DNA of 8,723 nt from Bordetella parapertussis (GTDB taxonomy: Bacteria > Pseudomonadota > Gammaproteobacteria > Burkholderiales > Burkholderiaceae_D). The notes beneath the pieces were generated by a model. That model saw nothing but the letters and a program-made list of their open reading frames with translations, was not told the origin of the DNA and made no database searches. Positions within the stretch are counted from its first letter, which is position 1. Every line of letters starts with the position of its first letter. Below are positions 1 to 5,104 of the stretch, piece after piece. The position numbers were made by a program, and so were the translations under genes. The DNA lies in assembly GCA_945867725.1 (NCBI GenBank), contig CAMBJI010000068.1, forward strand, positions 1 to 8,723, read 5' to 3'.

Positions 1-1
1 T

Positions 2-262
2 GACGACCTTATCATAGGAATTCTATATGGAGAACCTGGAGAAGAAAGTAGTCATTACAAGAAACTTCGCGATGACCATGGATATCCACTATTCATGGGA
101 AAAGAATTTTGGCATCGGTTAACAGGAGATGAGGAATTTTACACAAAACTTCAAGAGGAAATTGCTAAGGTAGCGATAAAAGCAAACGGTAAGAAAATGA
201 TTGAAAATGTGGTCCACAAGCTGGCATCAACAGAAACAGTCAAAAAAATATCCTGCAGTTAA
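2..262 (+). CDS. C-terminal fragment of a possible type II restriction endonuclease
   Basis: An open frame enters from the left edge and ends at TAA 260-262, giving the last 86 residues of a longer protein. It is hydrophilic, contains ILYGEPGEE near the start of the fragment and a GKEFWHRLTGDEEFY block in the middle, and ends in a lysine-rich tail. An EFW..(L/I)(T/S)G...FY block near the C-terminus is what I associate with several PD-(D/E)XK type II restriction enzymes. The catalytic core would lie outside the window, so neither the family nor the specificity can be assigned. GC is about 37% by hand count, against mid-50s percent in sampled relA lines, which suggests acquisition by transfer. 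No partner methylase is visible downstream. That this is a real coding end is fairly safe, because codon use is coherent and it stops cleanly. The restriction label is tentative. Confidence 0.45.
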   Translation, partial: DDLIIGILYGEPGEESSHYKKLRDDHGYPLFMGKEFWHRLTGDEEFYTKLQEEIAKVAIKANGKKMIENVVHKLASTETVKKISCS

Positions 263-575
263 ATTCAACAAGAAGCTATTATTTCCAAGCTAGGGCTAGT
301 CACGTCGTCAGATCCGCTCCCAGAGTTGAGCAGATGCCCCATCTGGATCTCGTCATACGTGTGCTCCCGCACGCAAAAAATCAGCCTCATCTCGCCTCCT
401 GTGGTTGGAGGACGAGTATTCGGTTGGTGCTAGCTCAGATGCTGAGCCTGTTTGTGGCTGGAGGTGAAAATGGGCTGTTAGCCGATGACTGAGGGGGCGA
501 TTGGCGTTTGGGCAGTGCGCTAGCCGTCGTATTGGCTGTCATGGTGTTAACTCGACTTTGGGTGCGAAGTCTTTC
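263..575. other. Intergenic stretch without recognisable gene
   Basis: No convincing reading frame lies between the restriction-like gene and the toxin-antitoxin promoter. Composition shifts here from AT-rich to balanced. Several short hairpins can be drawn: CTCG-CCTCC at 391-399 with GGAGG at 407-411 and CGAG at 413-416 (one bulged A), and GCTCAG at 433-438 with CTGAGC at 442-447. Neither is followed by a T-run, so I do not call them terminators. The stretch may be a scar left by insertion or deletion at the island edge. Confidence 0.4.
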
Positions 576-604
576 TTGTCATAGTAAGGAAATTTCCTTA
601 CCAT
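576..604 (+). promoter_or_regulatory. Sigma-70-type promoter of prlF-yhaV
   Basis: TTGTCA (576-581) matches the -35 consensus at 5 of 6 positions. TACCAT (599-604) matches the -10 consensus at 4 of 6, with a 17-bp spacer. This places the transcription start near 611, about 20 bases ahead of the prlF ATG at 630. A palindrome occupies nearly the whole spacer, so a protein bound there would block RNA polymerase. The promoter is inferred from consensus only. Confidence 0.5.
584..601. promoter_or_regulatory. Perfect 18-bp palindrome, likely antitoxin operator
   Basis: GTAAGGAAATTTCCTTAC is a perfect inverted repeat that fills the spacer between the predicted -35 and -10 boxes of the toxin-antitoxin operon. 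AbrB-fold antitoxins such as PrlF bind their own promoter as dimers, usually with the toxin as co-repressor. This palindrome is the obvious operator for that autoregulation. A flanking direct repeat CATAG occurs at 580-584 and 602-606. The symmetry is directly visible. The binding is inference. Confidence 0.6.
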
Positions 605-629
605 AGCGGACATATTCAGGAGAAAAGTT

Positions 630-950
630 ATGCCCACCGTCCGCGAAGTTGCCACCATCACCTCGAAGGGTCAGATCACCTTGCCAAAGCCCATACGCCA
701 AGCTTTGGGGGTGGATTACGGTGGCAAGGTCGCATTTGATTTGCGCGGCTCACAAGTCATTGTCACCCGCGCCGATGAAACCCCTCACGAAGATCCGGCT
801 ATCAGTTCATTTTTGAATTTGCTGGAAAAGGACATACGATCGGGGCAACACCTCTGCACCTTGCCGGACGAGTTGGTACAAGCCATGTTGGCCACGCTGA
901 CTCAGCCGGTTGATCTGGCTACTGACATTGAAGGCGACGTGGCGCTGTGA
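630..950 (+). CDS. prlF: PrlF-family type II antitoxin (SpoVT-AbrB fold)
   Basis: This 106-residue protein has an N-terminal swapped-hairpin AbrB domain at about residues 6-50, with the typical run TITSKGQITLPKPIRQALGV. A C-terminal part (residues 55-100) resembles E. coli PrlF (SohA), including FLNLLEKDIRSG, which aligns with the FLRFLDADI region of PrlF. PrlF neutralises the YhaV RNase and represses the operon. The length is close to the 111 residues of E. coli PrlF. The start at 630 has a good Shine-Dalgarno, AGGAG at 618-622, 7 bases away. The stop overlaps the toxin start by 4 bases (GTGA), so the two are translationally coupled in the usual antitoxin-first order. The next gene is a clear YhaV, which strengthens the assignment over other AbrB/MazE-type antitoxins. 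Confidence 0.88.
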   Translation: MPTVREVATITSKGQITLPKPIRQALGVDYGGKVAFDLRGSQVIVTRADETPHEDPAISSFLNLLEKDIRSGQHLCTLPDELVQAMLATLTQPVDLATDIEGDVAL

Positions 951-1399
951 TTCAACGTCACGGGTGGAACCTGCTCTTTCACGAGTGTTTGTCTGAGCAG
1001 CTGGTAAAACTGCATGCCGCTGCCGAGCGCGCACAGCAGCAGGACCCGGAGGGATTCCAGTCAAACGCGAACGTCAGGCTGTTTGCGGCGGTGTCGAAAT
1101 TGATTTTTGACACAGTGCCGATTGATCCAAACCGCGAAGAATACCGTCAAGGTAATACGATGGGTGCTGAGTTTCGGCACTGGCGGCGCGCAAAAATTGG
1201 CCAACGTTTTCGATTGTTTTTTCGCTTTGACTCGAAAACTCGAATCATCATCTTTGCTTGGGTGAATGATGAAACTACGTTGCGAGCTTCCGGTAGCAAA
1301 AAAGATCCTTACGCTGTCTTTCAACGCATGCTGGAACGCGGCCACCCGCCAGATAACTGGGCATCGCTGATAGCAGCAAGCAAGGTCAATTGGAAGTAG
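947..1399 (+). CDS. yhaV: YhaV-family toxin, ribosome-dependent mRNA endoribonuclease
   Basis: This 150-residue protein starts at GTG 947, which overlaps the antitoxin stop; no better start exists nearby. The family signature is strong: HGWNLLFH at residues 5-12, FRHWRRAKIGQRFRLFFRF at about 76-94, IIFAWVNDETTLR at 101-113, and KKDPYAVFQRMLERGHPPDNW at about 118-138. The last three correspond closely to RYRLFFRY, ILGWMNDENTLR and MLKRGHPPADW of E. coli YhaV (154 residues). YhaV belongs to the RelE superfamily and cleaves RNA, slowing growth when PrlF is lost. Reading frame and length look intact, so the toxin is probably functional. It sits on the 3' side of tRNA-Val with an AT-rich gene upstream, so a stabilising or defence role on a mobile segment is plausible. 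Confidence 0.9.
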   Translation: MIQRHGWNLLFHECLSEQLVKLHAAAERAQQQDPEGFQSNANVRLFAAVSKLIFDTVPIDPNREEYRQGNTMGAEFRHWRRAKIGQRFRLFFRFDSKTRIIIFAWVNDETTLRASGSKKDPYAVFQRMLERGHPPDNWASLIAASKVNWK

Positions 1400-1408
1400 G
1401 TACGTGGG

Positions 1409-1431
1409 GCCTGCACAAGTCGAATGCAGGC
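1409..1431 (+). terminator. Hairpin just after yhaV, weak terminator candidate
   Basis: GCCTGCA (1409-1415) and TGCAGGC (1425-1431) form a perfect 7-bp stem with a 9-base loop, beginning 10 bases after the yhaV stop. Only TT GG follows, so the U-tract of an intrinsic terminator is missing. It may instead stabilise the mRNA 3' end. Confidence 0.3.
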
Positions 1432-1490
1432 TTGGATACGGCGTGCATCAAGCAGCACCGAAGAAGAACTCATCCCAGAATTCATCCCAA

Positions 1491-1526
1491 CAAAAAGCCG
1501 GATCGAGATAAGTATCTGATCCGGCT
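1491..1526 (-). terminator. Rho-independent terminator of tRNA-Val
   Basis: Read on the minus strand, AGCCGGATC (1526-1518) pairs with GATCCGGCT (1504-1496). An inner AGATA/TATCT stem (1517-1513 with 1510-1506) lengthens the hairpin to about 14 bp with one unpaired base. It is followed by TTTTT running to 1492. It begins 9 bases beyond the tRNA 3' end and has the standard shape of an intrinsic terminator. Confidence 0.8.
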
Positions 1527-1535
1527 GGGGAATTC

Positions 1536-1612
1536 TGGTAGGCACGATTGGACTCGAACCAACGACCCCTACCATGTCAAGGTAGTGCTCTAACCAGCTG
1601 AGCTACGCGCCT
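1536..1612 (-). tRNA. tRNA-Val (anticodon GAC)
   Basis: The 77-base gene on the minus strand begins AGGCGCG and ends CGTGCCT-ACCA. The acceptor stem has seven pairs, one of them G-T. The D arm carries TAGCTCAGCTGGTTAGAGC. The anticodon stem CTACC/GGTAG encloses the loop TTGACAT, giving anticodon GAC, which reads the valine codon GTC. The T arm contains the usual GGTTCGAGTCC. CCA is encoded. A good -10 box lies upstream and a terminator downstream, so it is a self-contained transcription unit separate from relA. Its 3' end faces the toxin-antitoxin and restriction-like genes, so it is a possible integration site, but I find no second copy of the tRNA 3' end in the window. Confidence 0.97.
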
Positions 1613-1623
1613 AACGAAGCCGG

Positions 1624-1629
1624 ATTATA
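1624..1629 (-). promoter_or_regulatory. -10 box of the tRNA-Val promoter
   Basis: On the minus strand the hexamer reads TATAAT, a perfect -10 consensus, ending 11 bases before the mature tRNA 5' end, which fits a start just ahead of the tRNA. The region at -35 (about TGGCGC at a 17-bp spacing) is a poor match. The hexamer is followed by a GC-rich segment. Confidence 0.55.
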
Positions 1630-1733
1630 GCCAGCTTTGCATGTTCGCGCCAGTGCCCGGTGCCAGGTCATCCCATTGCTTTATTTTTTTGACATCACTT
1701 CCACAGCTGTGGGGGTTCACAAGCCTATGGGCA

Positions 1734-4019
1734 TCACGACCGCCGAACCTCCAATACCCCCTTCACCTCCCGAATAATCGTCAGCGCACGCTGCAACTGT
1801 GCCGTCGAAGATATCTCGCCCGTAAACGACATCAAGGCCTGGCCCTTGCTGCTACGCGTCGATACGCCGATGACGTTGATTTTCTCGCGCAGGAAAAGAT
1901 CCGAGATATCCCTCAGCAGTCCCTGCCGATCAAGCGCCTGCACAAACACATCCACCGGATACACCGTATCGGCAGGCTGATCGCCCCAAGTGGTTTGCAC
2001 CATGCGCTCGGGGGCGCGCAATACCATTTGCGAAAAATTCTTGCAGCTAGCGCGATGAATGGAAATACCTTTGCCACGCGTGATGAAACCCACGATCGGA
2101 TCCGGTGGTGCCGGCTTGCAGCAGCTGGCCATTTGCGTGAGCAAGCCGGTGGTACCCAATACCAGCACGCCTGATTTTGCGCCCTGCGTGACACTCGATG
2201 CCTTGCTCTTGCGCGGTAGGACAGCTTCATCGGGATTGACCGCCGCATTGCGGCCGGCCTCATGGGCATGCAAGGCTTGCTCGACGAGTCGCATGCTGAG
2301 TCGCTCATTGCCCGCCGCAAGCAGTAACTCTTCCAGTTTCTGAAATCCCAGCTTGTGCGAGAGATCGTCGAGGTTGACAGAGGTCTTACCTTCGCGCTGC
2401 AAAGTTTTTTCCACCGCGGATCGGCCACGCGCGAGCGTCTCTGCCTCTTCGATGGCGTTAAACCACGCACGAATTTTTGAACGTGTGCGCGGGCTGGCGG
2501 TGTAATCCTCCGATAACCAGTCGCGCGATGGGCCCGCCAGTCCTGAAGCCGCGGCTTCGCCTTTGGCGGTGATGACTTCTACCGTTTGTCCGTTCTTGAG
2601 CGGCGTATTGAGCGGCACCATTACGCCGTTAATTTTCGCGCCACGGCAGCGGTGCCCAATATCGCTGTGCAGGTAATACGCAAAATCGATCGACGTCGAT
2701 CCCTTGGGCAGTTCAATCACCCTCGCCTGCGGTGTCAGTACATAAATGCGGTCATTGATCGATGCTGCCTTGATTTGCTGCACCCACTGGCGGTTGGCGT
2801 TGTCAGCATCGTTAGCACCATCAGTACCTTCAGCACCATCAGTACCAACAACCACATCAACCATTTCGCTTTTCCAGTTGAGCAGTTGTCGCAGCCAGGC
2901 GATTTTTTCGTCATAGGCTTGGTCTAGCGAGGCTGCACCGCCCTCTTTGTATCGCCAGTGCGCGGCCACACCATACTCGGCAAATCGATGCATTTTCTTC
3001 GTGCGTATCTGCACTTCGAGCGTTCTGCCATCGTCGGCCTCAACCACGGTGTGAAGCGACTTGTAGCCATTGGGCTTGGGGCGTGCGATGTAATCGTCGA
3101 ATTCCTCAGGAATCGGTGTCCAGATGCCATGGACGATGGACAGCACCGTGTAGCAAGTCTTAACATCATCCACGATGACCCGAAAAGCACGTACATCATG
3201 CAACCGAGAGAAGTCCAGCGACTTACCCTGCATCTTGCTCCAGATGCTGTAAATGTGTTTAGGTCGACCAAACACGTCGGCGCGCACGCCATCACGCGCG
3301 AGTGCTTCTTTCAATTGATTGATCGCTGCATCAACAAAGCTCTCGCGTTCTACCCGTCGCTCTTCGAGCATTTTTGCAACCTGCTTGTAACTCGCGGGAT
3401 CGGTAAAGCGAAACGACAAATCTTCCAGCTCCCACTTCAGCTGCCAGATACCCAAACGATTCGCCAGCGGCGCATACAGATCAAAACTTTCTCGCGCATA
3501 GCGCAGCGTCGTTTCGTTTTCGAGTTTGCGTTCAGAGAAAAAACGCAGCGTGGTCAATCGAGAGGCAAGTCGCACGAGTACCACCCGCATATCGGTGGCC
3601 ATTGCCAGCGTCATCTTGCGCAGGGTTTCGAGCTGACTTGCAGCAGCTTGACCACTCTTGCCCGCGGTCTGGAGAAAATTGGCGCCTTCATGCAAACGCA
3701 TGAGCTGTCGTATGCCCGAGACCATGTCGGCGATCTCTTTGCCGAAACGTGGCTCGATCTGTTCTGCCAGTGATGCATCCAGTGCAACCAACTCGAACAA
3801 CATCCCGGCAATACGGGTATCGACATCGGTTTTGAGGCCGGCGAGCGTCGCTACCACCCCGGCAGAAAACGCCATCGCATCCTGTCCGGTTTGCAAGACG
3901 CGGTTGAGATAGGGCTCCTGCACAAAGTCTATGGCGGCTTTCAGACGAGCAGCATCATCGGCGCTCAGGCCTAGCGCCAACTGCTCGTTTACCTGTGTGA
4001 CAGCTGCCACTGAAACCAT
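1734..4019 (-). CDS. relA: RelA, monofunctional (p)ppGpp synthetase
   Basis: This 761-residue long RSH protein makes (p)ppGpp from ATP and GTP/GDP when uncharged tRNA stalls ribosomes. Domains in order: inactive HD pseudo-hydrolase (about 30-180), synthetase (about 240-370), TGS (424-484), helical region (500-600), zinc-finger/conserved-cysteine region with SCCKPAPPDP near 632 and HRASC at 655-659, and ACT/RRM domain (688-761). The HD pair found in hydrolases is replaced by LFELVALD (74-81), so hydrolysis should be absent. The synthetase carries EFDD (306-309), the acidic motif of RelA enzymes, where bifunctional SpoT/Rel enzymes have RxKD. RPKHIYSIWSKM, GYKSLHT and EVQIRT are intact. E. coli RelA has 744 residues; part of the excess is a Gly/Asp/Asn-rich linker at 391-411. 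The start at 4019 lies 2 bases after the hydrolase stop, with only a weak GGG-type ribosome site, so translation is probably coupled. A separate SpoT should exist elsewhere. Confidence 0.96.
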   Translation of the reverse strand: MVSVAAVTQVNEQLALGLSADDAARLKAAIDFVQEPYLNRVLQTGQDAMAFSAGVVATLAGLKTDVDTRIAGMLFELVALDASLAEQIEPRFGKEIADMVSGIRQLMRLHEGANFLQTAGKSGQAAASQLETLRKMTLAMATDMRVVLVRLASRLTTLRFFSERKLENETTLRYARESFDLYAPLANRLGIWQLKWELEDLSFRFTDPASYKQVAKMLEERRVERESFVDAAINQLKEALARDGVRADVFGRPKHIYSIWSKMQGKSLDFSRLHDVRAFRVIVDDVKTCYTVLSIVHGIWTPIPEEFDDYIARPKPNGYKSLHTVVEADDGRTLEVQIRTKKMHRFAEYGVAAHWRYKEGGAASLDQAYDEKIAWLRQLLNWKSEMVDVVVGTDGAEGTDGANDADNANRQWVQQIKAASINDRIYVLTPQARVIELPKGSTSIDFAYYLHSDIGHRCRGAKINGVMVPLNTPLKNGQTVEVITAKGEAAASGLAGPSRDWLSEDYTASPRTRSKIRAWFNAIEEAETLARGRSAVEKTLQREGKTSVNLDDLSHKLGFQKLEELLLAAGNERLSMRLVEQALHAHEAGRNAAVNPDEAVLPRKSKASSVTQGAKSGVLVLGTTGLLTQMASCCKPAPPDPIVGFITRGKGISIHRASCKNFSQMVLRAPERMVQTTWGDQPADTVYPVDVFVQALDRQGLLRDISDLFLREKINVIGVSTRSSKGQALMSFTGEISSTAQLQRALTIIREVKGVLEVRRS
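2815..2850. repeat. Two tandem 18-bp units inside relA
   Basis: GCACCATCAGTACCTTCA is followed directly by GCACCATCAGTACCAACA, identical in 16 of 18 positions. In RelA they encode the two GTDG(A) repeats of the acidic, glycine-rich linker between the synthetase and TGS domains. The unit is a multiple of three, so gain or loss of a copy keeps the frame. Confidence 0.8.
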
Positions 4020-4021
4020 GG

Positions 4022-4888
4022 TTAACCCAATAAAAAGTTCTTTACCAGCGCTATCTGATCATCATGCATGAAAGTCGGCGCATGACCCACCCCGGGTATC
4101 TCAGCTAGCCGCGCGCGCGGACCGCGTTCTGTCATAGCCTGCGCGGTTTCGCGCGTCAGCAGATCGGATTCACTCCCGCGCACCAGCAAGACCGGCGCGC
4201 GTATCGCATCATAGGCCGCCCACAAGCCTGCCTCGCTGCGCTTGATACCTTCTTCGGTAATGCCTTCGAAGCCCTTGGCAATGGCGGGATCATAGTGACG
4301 GCGCCATTTACCGTCGCTGCCCTCGCGTAGCACGTCACGTGCCAGCTTGTCCCACTCAGTATCGCTGTGCGGTCCGAAGGGCGCACTGACGGTGCGGATG
4401 TACTCGCGCCCCTGCTGGAAATTATCAAACTGAACCTCGTTGGCGATGTAATCGCCAATCCGCATCAGGGCCGGAAAATTCAGATTAGGCCCGATGTCGT
4501 TGAGTACCATTTTTTGAATCGGCGAATCAGGCAGCGCCGCCAGCCCCATGCCGATCAGCCCACCCATGGACGTACCCACCCAGTCCACCTGCGCCACGTC
4601 CAGCCGCGCGATCAGCGTCACCATGTCGCTCACGTATTGCGGCACCGCGTAAAGGCGTGGATCGCGCAGCCGCTCGGAACGCCCTCGCCCGACCACGTCC
4701 GGACAAATCACCCGGTAGTGCTCACTGAGCGATTCGGCGAGCTGGTCAAAATCATCCGAGACCCGTGTCACCCCATGCACGCAAATGAGTACCCGCGGGT
4801 TGTGATCGTCACCCCAGGTTTGATAGGCCATCCGATGCAGCCCGGCGGGTGAAAGGCATTGCACCATATTGATTCGAGACTGCGTCAT
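4022..4888 (-). CDS. Alpha/beta-fold hydrolase encoded ahead of relA
   Basis: This 288-residue cytoplasmic alpha/beta hydrolase has no signal peptide. HG at residues 38-39 (VHGVTR) marks the oxyanion strand, GTSMGG at 105-110 is the nucleophile elbow with Ser107, RGSESDLL gives Asp242, and GVGHAPTF gives His269, so the catalytic triad is complete. The substrate cannot be told from the sequence; esterase, lactonase or C-C hydrolase activity is possible. The start at 4888 is supported by AGGA 9 bases upstream. A second ATG at codon 8 has no such site. The stop is 2 bases from the relA start, so both are almost certainly on one transcript. Whether the hydrolase has any role in stringent signalling is unknown. 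Confidence 0.88.
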   Translation of the reverse strand: MTQSRINMVQCLSPAGLHRMAYQTWGDDHNPRVLICVHGVTRVSDDFDQLAESLSEHYRVICPDVVGRGRSERLRDPRLYAVPQYVSDMVTLIARLDVAQVDWVGTSMGGLIGMGLAALPDSPIQKMVLNDIGPNLNFPALMRIGDYIANEVQFDNFQQGREYIRTVSAPFGPHSDTEWDKLARDVLREGSDGKWRRHYDPAIAKGFEGITEEGIKRSEAGLWAAYDAIRAPVLLVRGSESDLLTRETAQAMTERGPRARLAEIPGVGHAPTFMHDDQIALVKNFLLG

Positions 4889-4927
4889 CGTTGTGCATCC
4901 TGTCCGTAGTGGGTTAAGGCTAGACGC

Positions 4928-4933
4928 ATTTTA
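4928..4933 (-). promoter_or_regulatory. Candidate -10 box for the hydrolase-relA transcript
   Basis: On the minus strand the hexamer reads TAAAAT (5 of 6 to consensus), placing a start near 4921 and about 33 bases before the hydrolase ATG. At the expected -35 position there is only AAGATT, so the assignment is weak. Confidence 0.3.
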
Positions 4934-4947
4934 CTGGTCTATGCGCG

Positions 4948-4953
4948 TACAAT
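4948..4953 (+). promoter_or_regulatory. Candidate -10 box for the 102-nt element and bdhA
   Basis: TACAAT matches the -10 consensus at 5 of 6. The predicted start near 4960 would put the first arm of the 4967-5068 stem almost at the RNA 5' end. No good -35 hexamer is seen at 16-18 bp spacing (CGCATT at 17), so an activator or another start is possible. Confidence 0.35.
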
Positions 4954-4966
4954 CTTCAGGATTTTT

Positions 4967-5068
4967 GAGCCTACCTCGTTAGGCCACTGGCAGCGTTACA
5001 CCTCCTTGCCGTACAGGTCGCACCGTCTGTTTCGGTACGCCTTGCCATCGACCTAACGAGATAGGCTC
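4967..5068 (+). ncRNA. Candidate structured RNA or leader with anti-Shine-Dalgarno sequence
   Basis: The ends are inverted repeats: GAGCCTACCTCGTTAGG (4967-4983) and CCTAACGAGATAGGCTC (5052-5068) pair at 16 of 17 positions. Inside, TGGCA (4988-4992) pairs with TGCCA (5043-5047) and GCGT (4993-4996) with ACGC (5037-5040), giving a second helix with a 2-base bulge. ACCG (5022-5025) and CGGT (5033-5036) make a small terminal hairpin. CACCTCCTT at 4999-5007, identical to the 16S rRNA 3' tail, falls between these helices. Possible identities are a small RNA, a cis-acting leader of bdhA, or a short dispersed palindromic element. On the plus strand no U-tract follows, so a free sRNA would need processing. 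On the minus strand the same bases read AAGGAGGTG, an ideal ribosome site, but no reading frame follows it. Orientation plus is chosen because of the -10 box upstream and bdhA downstream. Confidence 0.4.
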
Positions 5069-5092
5069 TCAGTACTTACATCATTCATCTTT

Positions 5093-5098
5093 ACGAGG
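5093..5098 (+). promoter_or_regulatory. bdhA ribosome binding site, possibly sequestered
   Basis: ACGAGG lies 6 bases before the ATG at 5105 and fixes that start. The string ACGAGGCTC (5093-5101) resembles the 3' arm of the upstream stem (ACGAGATAGGCTC), so the 5' arm can pair with either. CTCGT (4975-4979) pairs with ACGAG (5093-5097) and GAGC (4967-4970) with GCTC (5098-5101), which would hide this site. Confidence 0.5.
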
Positions 5099-5104
5099 CT
5101 CATC

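Noticed and set aside
391..416. Hairpin CTCGCCTCC/GGAGG-A-CGAG as terminator of the restriction-like gene
   Set aside because: It lies about 130 bases past the stop and no U-tract follows on the plus strand; on the minus strand the T-run is about 10 bases away from the stem.
425..450. tRNA-like TAGCTCAG string near 431-438
   Set aside because: It resembles a D-arm, but no acceptor, anticodon or T arm can be built around it; it is just part of a short hairpin.
1701..1712. Palindrome CCACAGCTGTGG as the relA terminator
   Set aside because: It has no T-run after it on the minus strand, and the stem has only a 4-base loop with 4 pairs; the T-rich run at 1680-1690 is on the wrong side for relA.
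2958..3773. Long open frame on the plus strand (271 codons) inside relA
   Set aside because: It is antisense to well-conserved relA sequence, its translation resembles no protein I know, and it reflects the codon bias of the opposite strand. The same applies to the frames at 1641-2174 and 4367-4852.
4988..5010. Sigma-54 promoter TGGCAG...TTGCC
   Set aside because: The two halves are 12 bases apart instead of about 5, so the -24/-12 spacing is wrong. The bases are better explained by the pairing in the 102-nt element.
4967..5068. Insertion sequence or MITE with target duplication
   Set aside because: The terminal inverted repeats invite this, but the flanks (ATTTTT and TCAGTA) show no target site duplication. 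I keep it only as an alternative under the ncRNA call.
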